From NCBI RefSeq assembly GCF_002573715.1, contig NZ_PDHM01000009.1, forward strand, positions 22,950-86,949: DNA of 64,000 nt, given 5' to 3'. A model generated the notes under the pieces. The model made no database searches. It saw only the letters and a list, made by a program, of their open reading frames with translations, and was not told the DNA's origin. This DNA comes from Paenibacillus sp. EZ-K15. GTDB taxonomy: Bacteria > Bacillota > Bacilli > Paenibacillales > Paenibacillaceae. How positions within the stretch are numbered: the first letter of the stretch is position 1; each line of letters starts with the position of its first letter. The position numbers were made by a program, and so were the translations under genes. This document shows positions 34,294 to 41,519 of the stretch, one piece after another.

Positions 34294-35823
34294 ATGATGG
34301 CTAAACCAAAAGAAGAACGAATGATAAAGCAGCCGACCATGTTTCTGGCGTTGCTTCCGATTTTTACGATGGTGATTTTGCTGTGTCTTGGTTACGTATT
34401 ATTTGAGCTGCCGCCCGAACCGCTGATTATTGCATCCGCCATTGTCGCAGGCCTGATCGCGATTAAGCTGGGTTACAGCTACAACGATATATTGGAATCC
34501 ATCTCGCAAAAAATTGCGAAAACCATGCCTGCGATCTTAATCCTGATTGTGGTCGGATTTATGATCGGTGCATGGATGGTCGGTGGAACCATTCCTATGA
34601 TGATCTACTACGGCCTGAAAATCATTGATCCGCAATTTTTGTTGATCACCGCTTTTCTGGTTACATCTGTAGTATCCGTATGTACGGGAACCTCCTGGGG
34701 ATCTGCGGGGACCATCGGGGTTGCCTTCATGGGGGTCGGTGCTGGAATGGATGCCAATCTTGCCGCTGTGGCGGGTGCAGTTGTAGCGGGTGCTTACTTC
34801 GGGGACAAGCTTTCGCCGCTCTCGGATACAACCAATATTGCTGCCTTGTCCACTGGCGTTAATCTGTATGAGCATATCGGCCATTTGCTGTATACGACGC
34901 TGCCGTCCTTTTTCGTGGCGGGGATCGTTTACGTGGTCACAGGACTGAACACGCATGTATCCAGCGTTGGGGTTCCTGAGAAGGTCACCGAGATCATGAA
35001 CACGATGACAACGATATACGATTGGAATGTGCTCCTGATCCTGCCGGTATTAATCGTCCTGTACGGCTCGATCACCAAGAAACCGACGATTCCTGTCATG
35101 CTGCTGTCATCCATCGTGGCCATGGCGAACGGCATGATATTTCATGGTTTCACCTTGCATGACGTTGTGACTTCGGTTGTAAGCGGATTCGATATCGCGA
35201 TGGTTCATGTTAGCGGCTTTGATCCCAATACCGTCATTGCAGATATTCCGCGTCTCATTAACCGGGGTGGCATGAGCTCCATGATGGGGACACTGCTCAT
35301 CTGTTTCAGTGCGATCACGTTTGCCGGCACGATATCGCTGACCAAATCGCTGGAGCTGATTGTGGACAAGCTCTTGAAGCATGTGCGTTCCACCGGCTCG
35401 CTGATCCTGGCTACGATTGCAACGGGGCTAACCATGATCGGTGTAACCAGCAACGGACAGGTCTCCATCCTGATGCCGGGCGAGATGCTCCGTGAGGCTT
35501 ACATCCGGCGCGGTCTCCATCCGAAGAACCTGGGGCGGACGGTGGAGGATTCCGCGGCCATTACCGAACCGATTCTGCCATGGACGGCAGCAGGTGCCTA
35601 TATGGCCGGTACGCTGGGCGTAGCGACATTATCTTATTTGCCTTGGGCGGTGTTGTGCTGGACAGGTATTATTTTCGCAACGATCTGGGGTTTTACCGGG
35701 TTCGGCATCGCGAAGCTTACGCCTGAGCAGCAGGAGGAGATGCTGAAGGAATACGACAATCCGCATAAAGGAAGTCAGAACAAGTCTCATGCGGATGATG
35801 CAGGTGCTGCATCTGTCCATTAA
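34294..35823 (+). CDS. NhaC-family antiporter
   Basis: 509-residue integral membrane protein with about 12 hydrophobic spans. NhaC features: VVSVCTGTSWGSAGTIGVAF (about 128-147), FGDKLSPLSDTTNIAA and the second half-repeat with DSAAITEPILPWTAAGAY. The family exchanges sodium and protons, but several members carry organic solutes, for example malate/lactate in MleN and methionine in MetT. Its place between a C-S lyase and RidA makes an amino-acid substrate likelier than simple ion exchange (inference). The start is at ATG 34294 or 34297 after AGGGGG. Confidence 0.88.
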   Translation: MMAKPKEERMIKQPTMFLALLPIFTMVILLCLGYVLFELPPEPLIIASAIVAGLIAIKLGYSYNDILESISQKIAKTMPAILILIVVGFMIGAWMVGGTIPMMIYYGLKIIDPQFLLITAFLVTSVVSVCTGTSWGSAGTIGVAFMGVGAGMDANLAAVAGAVVAGAYFGDKLSPLSDTTNIAALSTGVNLYEHIGHLLYTTLPSFFVAGIVYVVTGLNTHVSSVGVPEKVTEIMNTMTTIYDWNVLLILPVLIVLYGSITKKPTIPVMLLSSIVAMANGMIFHGFTLHDVVTSVVSGFDIAMVHVSGFDPNTVIADIPRLINRGGMSSMMGTLLICFSAITFAGTISLTKSLELIVDKLLKHVRSTGSLILATIATGLTMIGVTSNGQVSILMPGEMLREAYIRRGLHPKNLGRTVEDSAAITEPILPWTAAGAYMAGTLGVATLSYLPWAVLCWTGIIFATIWGFTGFGIAKLTPEQQEEMLKEYDNPHKGSQNKSHADDAGAASVH

Positions 35824-35906
35824 TGCAGGATGAATATTTCTTGGATCAAGGCAAGAAATCATCAATATAAATGCGTGAACGTATGCGCTAAAAAGGAGAG
35901 AACACC

Positions 35907-36293
35907 ATGACACAACAAGAGAGAAAAACCATCGCCACTCAGCAAGCACCCGGAGCCATAGGCCCTTATTCGCAAGCGGTGCAATACGGAAACCTTCTGT
36001 TTACATCCGGTCAGCTTGGGATGGAAGCGTCGGGGCAGTTTGCCCCGACGGTAGAAGAGCAGGCGAATCGCTCACTGCTTAACGTGAAAGCGATTCTGGA
36101 AGCGGCGGGCTTTGGTATGGAGGATATCGTTAAGACTACGGTCTTTTTAAAGGACATGAATGATTTCCAAGCCGTCAACGAAGTATATGCTTCTTTCTTT
36201 TCAGAGCCATATCCGGCACGGAGCGCCGTGGAGGTTGCCCGTTTGCCGAAGGATGGGCTGGTTGAGATTGAAGTGGTAGCTAGCAAGTCGTAA
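35907..36293 (+). CDS. ridA: RidA family enamine/imine deaminase
   Basis: 128-residue trimeric enzyme that hydrolyses reactive enamines and imines such as 2-aminoacrylate. Motifs: GAIGPYSQAVQYGNLLFTSGQ, RSLLNVKAILEAAGFGMEDI, VKTTVFLKDMNDF and the C-terminal PARSAVEVARLPKDGLVEIE, with the Arg that binds the substrate carboxylate. The start is ATG 35907 behind AAAAGGAGAG. It is the last gene of the YheO/PatB/NhaC run and probably clears the 2-aminoacrylate made by the lyase. Confidence 0.93.
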   Translation: MTQQERKTIATQQAPGAIGPYSQAVQYGNLLFTSGQLGMEASGQFAPTVEEQANRSLLNVKAILEAAGFGMEDIVKTTVFLKDMNDFQAVNEVYASFFSEPYPARSAVEVARLPKDGLVEIEVVASKS

Positions 36294-36348
36294 CCCCATC
36301 GTCCTTCAATGTGCTGAATTAGGGAAATGAACATCATTAGGTTTTAAT

Positions 36349-36379
36349 AAAACTGCCGGGCATGAAGCCCGGCAGTTTT
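36349..36379. terminator. terminator after ridA
   Basis: Perfect 13-bp stem AAAACTGCCGGGC / GCCCGGCAGTTTT with a 5-base loop; likely active in both directions between convergent genes. Confidence 0.93.
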
Positions 36380-36406
36380 GTTTGGTTTGAAAAGGGGTTA
36401 CCGTGT

Positions 36407-37162
36407 TTATTTCGTACGCCCATAATGCTTTCCGTAAGACAGTACCTTATGGTACAGACTTCGATCCTTTAACGTTTTGAGAGGGTATACTTGCGGGCGC
36501 GTATTGACTTCCAGAATCCACGGCCTGCCATTGGAATCGACTGCCACATCCAGGCCGAGTTCGTTAAATCCTTTGTAATGGCGGTCAAAATTTTTACCAA
36601 CGGCAACGCCGAGTCCCTTGAGTTCAGACTCCAGCTGCTGGGTGAAGGCCGAGCCGAAATTGGCACCGTTCATCGTCTTGCTGAACGTTCCAATGGTGCC
36701 GCCTTGATTATAATTGGTGGCGACTTTGTTCGGGTTGCCGACTTTGGTGAACAGGGCGGTACTGACCCAAGCTCCCTGTCTGGTCTTCTGAACCATCACC
36801 CGGATATCGAATGGCTTGCCATTGCTTTTAGCCAAGCGAATTCCTTTTTGCAGCAAATAAGGTCTGCTCCCCGCAAAGCGATTCAGCTCACGGTACAATT
36901 GAGATGAGCTTGAGTACGACGTTTTCGTCGTGTTCAGCTGGCTTTGATAGCCCCTGTCTGTTTTGCGGATTCGGATAATGTTATTGCCGCCCGAACCATC
37001 CGTGGGTTTGAAGAAAACCGTGGTGTAGTCGGCCAGCATGGAGTTCAGGTTTTTTTGGCTGAACGGCAATGTGCGCGGCACATATTGTCTGAAATAAGCA
37101 TCTTCGTTCAACCATTTCGTTTTCTTCCATTTGCTTTTGATGGTGCTGCTTTTATATTTCAT
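36407..37162 (-). CDS. YheC/YheD-like ATP-grasp protein
   Basis: 251 residues. ATP-grasp signs: VFFKPTDGSGGNNIIRIRK (nucleotide-binding strand and glycine loop), LLQKGIRLAKSNGKPFDIRVM, GFNELGLDVAVDSNGRPWILEVNTRP (metal and ATP site), and the end LYHKVLSYGKHYGR. This matches the YheC/YheD spore-coat-associated group, usually found in endospore formers. The ligated substrates are unknown. The start is uncertain: I use ATG 37162, with GAGGGG 14 bases upstream; the frame is open 21 codons further. Confidence 0.82.
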   Translation of the reverse strand: MKYKSSTIKSKWKKTKWLNEDAYFRQYVPRTLPFSQKNLNSMLADYTTVFFKPTDGSGGNNIIRIRKTDRGYQSQLNTTKTSYSSSSQLYRELNRFAGSRPYLLQKGIRLAKSNGKPFDIRVMVQKTRQGAWVSTALFTKVGNPNKVATNYNQGGTIGTFSKTMNGANFGSAFTQQLESELKGLGVAVGKNFDRHYKGFNELGLDVAVDSNGRPWILEVNTRPQVYPLKTLKDRSLYHKVLSYGKHYGRTK

Positions 37163-37242
37163 AGCTAAGAGGCTCACCCCTCTTTTTTGTTCAGCATATG
37201 CCGAAAAAGTAGAGCAAGCCTCCACGATGGCCTTGAACCAAG

Positions 37243-37635
37243 CTATGTGTTTGAAAACAATTTTTTATCGAAAAACAATAAGATGATAAATAAAGCTGCC
37301 GCGACAAGCAGTATCGACGCCGGTATGATAAAGGCCAGCAGGGTTGCCGTATTCTGCATCTGATAATACATCAGCATGCCGAGAGGCATGATCCCGCCCC
37401 CGAGGATGCTCGTCCAGAAGTGCAGCGCGGCCGTCTTCTTCATACTGAGTTTTTCTCGAAACACGTAGTAGAACAGGCCATAGGCAAATAAGGTCAGCCA
37501 GCCTACCACCAGAATATGGGCGTGGCCTGCAACCATGCTGTAGTTACTTCTCCCTGCCATGTCCGCTCCGATCAAAGCACCGAAGAGTGTATAGATTGCC
37601 GCGATACGCATCAGCCACTTACTATATTTTAACAG
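37243..37635 (-). CDS. small membrane protein, heme-copper oxidase subunit I-like
   Basis: About 130 residues with four hydrophobic helices: IAAIYTLFGALIGADMAG, MVAGHAHILVVGWLTLFAYG, HFWTSILGGGIMPLGMLMYY and a C-terminal span. The GHAHILVVGW stretch recalls the heme-ligand helix of cytochrome oxidase subunit I, but the protein is far too short to be one. The start is ambiguous. A run of eight G (minus strand, 37644-37651) is a good ribosome site for CTG 37635, eight bases on; a TTG at 37680 also opens the frame, and ATG lies inside the first helix. No partner gene is evident. Confidence 0.65.
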   Translation of the reverse strand: MLKYSKWLMRIAAIYTLFGALIGADMAGRSNYSMVAGHAHILVVGWLTLFAYGLFYYVFREKLSMKKTAALHFWTSILGGGIMPLGMLMYYQMQNTATLLAFIIPASILLVAAALFIILLFFDKKLFSNT

Positions 37636-37784
37636 TGGATATTCCCCCCCCTTGCATCTTGAATCGGTCCCAATATACAAGAGTTATATGAACGGAGCGT
37701 GAACAAAATATAAACCGGAATTGAACAGGGAAACATCATCTACTATAATCAAATAGATCTGATCTAGAAGGAGAGAATTTCCAG

Positions 37785-38150
37785 ATGCGAAGCCCACTCA
37801 TTGCTTACTGTCTTTCGAAGAAAGCTGCAACCGAGGACTATCCATTCGGACCGCTTCCGATCGTCATGAAAGTCGGGGGCAAAATGTTTGCCCTGATTAC
37901 CATAACGGCAGGAGAGAAGGTTAGTCATATTTCCCTGAAATGCGATCCGGTGATTGCAGAGAATTTGCGCCAGCAGCATGACGCGGTGCAGCCCGGATAT
38001 CATCTCAACAAAAAACATTGGAATACCGTTACCGTGGATGGCTCCTTAACGGAAGCGGACCTCCACGATATGATTGATCATTCCTATGATTTGGTACTGA
38101 AGAGTTTACCGAAGGCTCAGCGCGATGCGATCTCTCAGCGGCTGGTATGA
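37785..38150 (+). CDS. MmcQ/YjbR-family protein
   Basis: 121-residue cytoplasmic protein of the YjbR fold (CyaY-like, putative DNA binding). Motifs: EDYPFGPLPIVMKVGGKMFALI, ISLKCDPVIAENLRQQHDAV, GYHLNKKHWNTV and the C-terminal DHSYDLVLKSLPK. The role of the family is not established. The start is behind AGAAGGAGAG. It converges on the chitinase gene. Confidence 0.88.
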   Translation: MRSPLIAYCLSKKAATEDYPFGPLPIVMKVGGKMFALITITAGEKVSHISLKCDPVIAENLRQQHDAVQPGYHLNKKHWNTVTVDGSLTEADLHDMIDHSYDLVLKSLPKAQRDAISQRLV

Positions 38151-38164
38151 AGCCTGCTGAAATA

Positions 38165-38225
38165 AATAATCGCCCTGTGGCACAGTGGAGGTAGATAAAC
38201 ATCCACTTGCCAGAGGGCGATTATT
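38165..38225. terminator. long hairpin between YjbR and chitinase genes
   Basis: Outer 12-bp stem AATAATCGCCCT / AGGGCGATTATT with an inner GTGGA/TCCAC pairing. It lies between convergent genes; the T tail is poor, so termination efficiency is uncertain. Confidence 0.65.
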
Positions 38226-38274
38226 AGATGGTACCATCAAACCTATTCCAACCCATCCGCTGGGCGGTTTCGTA

Positions 38275-39549
38275 TTAGAATGGTCTCATGCCCAAAGTAT
38301 CCACTTTCTCTCCGGTAATATCAACGCCCATACGGCTTGTAATATCGCGGTAGTGACCGGCGCGGCGCTGCACCGGGCTGCCCTCGGTTTCACCGAGGTT
38401 GGCTTCTAGGCCGTTCAAGACCATCACGGTCGTACCGAAGCCGGGATCGCCCAGCCCTCTAAACTTCTCAAGCGGGGAAGGCTTCCATCTGCCAACCATC
38501 ACGTCATGGGCGGAAGGCTTCGGGTCCTGCGGCGTCATCCAGAACAGGATGGCGGTCATGTAGCCGATTTTGCCGTCAGCGGCAACGATCTCCGGATTGT
38601 CCAGCAGCACGCTTTTGTCTCCATAGATGATGGAACTGAACAGGCCGTAATTAAAGTTCCAGCTGAGCATGATCGGTCCCCGTCCATAATAGCGTTTATC
38701 TGGTGTTCCGGGATACAGCTCAGCGCTGGCAGGATCGACGAAGGCATCCTTGTTGACGCCAGTCCGACCAGCGATGTTCTCGTTCCAGAACAATCCCCAA
38801 CGGAGCGGTCCTCCCGGAGCGGTAGCCCAGCCTCCCCCCGTTTCGTGGGACAGATTGGCGAGGAAGGCTGCCAGTTCGCGCTTGCGGTCCTTCTTGAACC
38901 CTTCCTTCAGGAAAGTGCCGCCATCAATGATAACGGTTTCAATATCTTTGTTAAGGTTCTCAGCCGAATGGAAGTCAGCTGAACGCACAACGAGTGTTTC
39001 AACGCGGGCGTCCTTGTCTAATCGGTAAATCTCCTGCGCGGTAGGGGTTCCTTGCCGCGTGTTGATCTTGATCTTCAGATTGGAGACCTCCGCGACCGCG
39101 TTCATGAGATTGTCGTATGAGAAATAGTCCGTCTGATCGGCTTTATAGTATTCTTTGCCATTGGCGACTTTAAACCATTCCGCCGAGCCTAGCCGGTAAG
39201 GGAACAACGCCTCGAAGTCTTCCTCCGAGAGCAGTGCTTTAACGGCGGCGATCGCCTTCTCCGGTGTGTAATCCGGATCGAGGCCATCCCAGTTCTGGTC
39301 GATCTCCTTACGGTTGATTAGCCGGTGCTGCCCGATCGCTAGGGAACCGCCTGGATTCTCCGTGATTTGTGCTGGAGCTGAGGTGCTGGATTTGGTGCTG
39401 GCTGCCGGATGAGCGGAAGATGCTTCTGGTTGGGGCGCTTCATCGGATGCAAAGGCATGAAGCGGGGTCATGAGGAGCGCAGCGCCGAGGGCTGCAATCA
39501 TACTTCGCTGGATCATTTTGCGGGATAACGGATATTTCCACACGGTCAT
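38275..39549 (-). CDS. secreted chitinase, glycoside hydrolase family 19
   Basis: Endo-chitinase of 424 residues. A signal peptide covers about 1-35 (basic start, hydrophobic core, AFA-S cleavage). A Ser/Ala/Pro-rich linker (about 38-66) precedes a conserved region and the GH19 domain (about 210-424), with the catalytic acid E236 in LSHETGGGWAT and the family strands YYGRGPIMLSWNFNYG and AILFWMTPQ. GH19 enzymes invert and are lysozyme-like. I start at ATG 39549 because AGAGGAG lies seven bases upstream; two earlier ATGs overlap that site. It could attack fungal walls or supply N-acetylglucosamine. No chitin-binding module is visible. Confidence 0.9.
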   Translation of the reverse strand: MTVWKYPLSRKMIQRSMIAALGAALLMTPLHAFASDEAPQPEASSAHPAASTKSSTSAPAQITENPGGSLAIGQHRLINRKEIDQNWDGLDPDYTPEKAIAAVKALLSEEDFEALFPYRLGSAEWFKVANGKEYYKADQTDYFSYDNLMNAVAEVSNLKIKINTRQGTPTAQEIYRLDKDARVETLVVRSADFHSAENLNKDIETVIIDGGTFLKEGFKKDRKRELAAFLANLSHETGGGWATAPGGPLRWGLFWNENIAGRTGVNKDAFVDPASAELYPGTPDKRYYGRGPIMLSWNFNYGLFSSIIYGDKSVLLDNPEIVAADGKIGYMTAILFWMTPQDPKPSAHDVMVGRWKPSPLEKFRGLGDPGFGTTVMVLNGLEANLGETEGSPVQRRAGHYRDITSRMGVDITGEKVDTLGMRPF

Positions 39550-39802
39550 ACACATTCTCCTCTGTATCATTGGGATTGGATTACACTGCCATCATATATA
39601 CGGTATGTTTTTTTGTACATAGTCAGGAAATCCCACGATTTAACGCGCAGTTGACACTGAAGGGGAACCTCTGGCGCGACCAAGCGGGGGAGATGTGACG
39701 ATAGTCAGGGGATTTGCTGTGGAATCACTAAAGATGCCGTCGAAGATCGAATACCGACATTCGCAGTGTCCTCCAACTTGATGACTAGTTTTTTAACGTA
39801 AA

Positions 39803-39816
39803 AACATTATAATGTT
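39803..39816. promoter_or_regulatory. palindrome over the MATE promoter
   Basis: AACATTATAATGTT is a perfect 14-bp palindrome that contains TATAAT (39808-39813), about 130 bases before the MATE start. A dimeric repressor bound there would block the promoter. The rest of the 396-base gap 39550-39945 shows nothing else I can name. Confidence 0.5.
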
Positions 39817-39945
39817 ATTATGTCTTGATTCTAGCAATCTATTAATCTATGGAAAGAATGCTTCACTTCATAATGTTCTGTTCATTTGTGTAATTTCATA
39901 CATATTAGAGATTCATCATCTTATAGACGAAGAAGGTTAACTGAC

Positions 39946-41298
39946 ATGAGTTTATTTGTTCGCGAAAAAGGGTTCTACAAAAGCTTTTTCTGGCTGACGC
40001 TTGTGATCGGGATGCAGAACCTGATATCGGTCGGCGTGAATTTGTCGGACAACGTCATGCTGGGAGGATACAGTGAATCGGCGCTATCGGGCGTTGCCCT
40101 CGCGAACCAGATCCAATTCCTGCTGCACATGCTGGTTATGGGCGTATGCGAAGGATTGGTCATCATGTCGTCCAGATTCTGGGGAGCGAAGGATTTAGGC
40201 TCCATCAAAAAAGCGGCAAGCATCGGCATGCGCATGGCCATTCTCCTCAGTATTGTGTTATGGGCAATCGTGTTCTTTTTCCCGCATGAGGTATTGTCAT
40301 TGTTTACGAAGGAAGAGAATGTCATAGCCGCAGGCGTGGAATATTTACGAATCATCTGTTTCTCTTATATCTTCTTTGCCGTCACCAGTTCCTTGCTGGC
40401 TTCACTGCGAAGCGTGGAAACGGTGAAAATCGGCTTTGTGGTATCGTTATCGACCTTGATTATCAACATCTGCCTGAACTATATCCTCATCTACGGGTAT
40501 TTAGGTTTTCCTGAACTGGGTGTGGCCGGATCGGCTATCGCTACCCTGACGGCAAGAATCATTGAATGTGTGATCGTCCTGGTGTACATTAAACGATTTG
40601 ATCGCAAAATTTTGCTGAAGATGCAGGATTTCCTGCAGTTCGATATGGAGCTCTTCAAACAGTACATTCGCGTAGGATCCCCGATTCTGCTGTCCAACAC
40701 GATATGGGGGCTTGCCATGGCGGCACAAACTGCCATCCTGGGGCATATGGGGGAATCGGCAATCGCGGCCAACAGCATTGCGACCACGATTTTCCAGATG
40801 GTGACAGTCATCGTATACGCTTCCGCCAGCGCAACGGCTGTGCTGATTGGGAAGACCATCGGTGAAGGCTTGATGGATAAAATCATATCCTATGCCAAAA
40901 CGCTGCAGATTCTGTATATCCTGCTCGGCTTGCTGACGGGCGCTGTGCTGTTTGTAATTAAGGATTTCGTCCTGGGCTTCTACTCCATATCCGATGAGGC
41001 GAAAACACTCGCGCTCCATTTCATGACAGTGTTGTCGATCACCGTAGTCGGAACGGCATATCAGATGCCGGCATTGACGGGCATTGTGCGAAGCGGCGGA
41101 GACACCCGCTTTGTGCTTTACAACGATTTGATTTTTATGTGGCTGATCGTGCTGCCCTCCGCGGCATTATGCGCGTTCGTGTTCCATTTATCACCACTCG
41201 CCATATTCATTTGCTTGAAGTCCGATCAGATACTGAAGTGTTTTGTGGCGATCGTAAAGGTTAACCGATTCAAATGGATACGCTCCTTCAGCTCATGA
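39946..41298 (+). CDS. MATE-family multidrug/toxin exporter
   Basis: 450-residue membrane transporter with about 12 spans arranged as two similar halves. Typical stretches: LSDNVMLGGYSESALSGVALANQ (about 33-55), IMSSRFWGAKD, and in the second half AAQTAILGHMGESAIAANSIA and ALTGIVRSGGDTRFVLYND. It exports cationic or hydrophobic compounds using sodium or protons. I start at ATG 39946 after AGAAGG; upstream codons in frame lack a ribosome site. It stands alone behind a palindromic promoter element. Confidence 0.92.
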   Translation: MSLFVREKGFYKSFFWLTLVIGMQNLISVGVNLSDNVMLGGYSESALSGVALANQIQFLLHMLVMGVCEGLVIMSSRFWGAKDLGSIKKAASIGMRMAILLSIVLWAIVFFFPHEVLSLFTKEENVIAAGVEYLRIICFSYIFFAVTSSLLASLRSVETVKIGFVVSLSTLIINICLNYILIYGYLGFPELGVAGSAIATLTARIIECVIVLVYIKRFDRKILLKMQDFLQFDMELFKQYIRVGSPILLSNTIWGLAMAAQTAILGHMGESAIAANSIATTIFQMVTVIVYASASATAVLIGKTIGEGLMDKIISYAKTLQILYILLGLLTGAVLFVIKDFVLGFYSISDEAKTLALHFMTVLSITVVGTAYQMPALTGIVRSGGDTRFVLYNDLIFMWLIVLPSAALCAFVFHLSPLAIFICLKSDQILKCFVAIVKVNRFKWIRSFSS

Positions 41299-41334
41299 TG
41301 GATAGACGGTTGTCTTAAGGAAAATTGATCAAAT

Positions 41335-41376
41335 AAAAGGAACCCCGGGTCCACGGACCGACCGGAGTTCCTTTTT
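41335..41376 (+). terminator. terminator after the MATE gene
   Basis: 14-bp stem AAAAGGAACCCCGG / CCGGAGTTCCTTTT with one mismatch, ending in five T. Confidence 0.85.
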
Positions 41377-41382
41377 CGATAT

Positions 41383-41501
41383 TACAGAATGTATAAGTTT
41401 TCAGCGAAGCGTAAGCCATTCTGTATCCTCATTTATATGTTTAGGGGGTCCCCGCAAAGTATTTGGAATAAGCATCAAAGCATAGGCTCCACTTTGTGGG
41501 G
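41383..41501. repeat. pair of hairpins in a gene-free stretch
   Basis: TACAGAATG / CATTCTGTA (41383-41391 and 41417-41425) and CCCCGCAAAGT / ACTTTGTGGGG (41450-41460 and 41491-41501, one G-U pair). The second follows AGGGGGT, so GGGG-T-CCCC forms a competing small palindrome. Neither has a terminator tail. The form suggests an extragenic palindromic repeat; a genome-wide search would be needed to show it recurs. Confidence 0.45.
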
Positions 41502-41519
41502 CTATTTGGGATATAGCGT

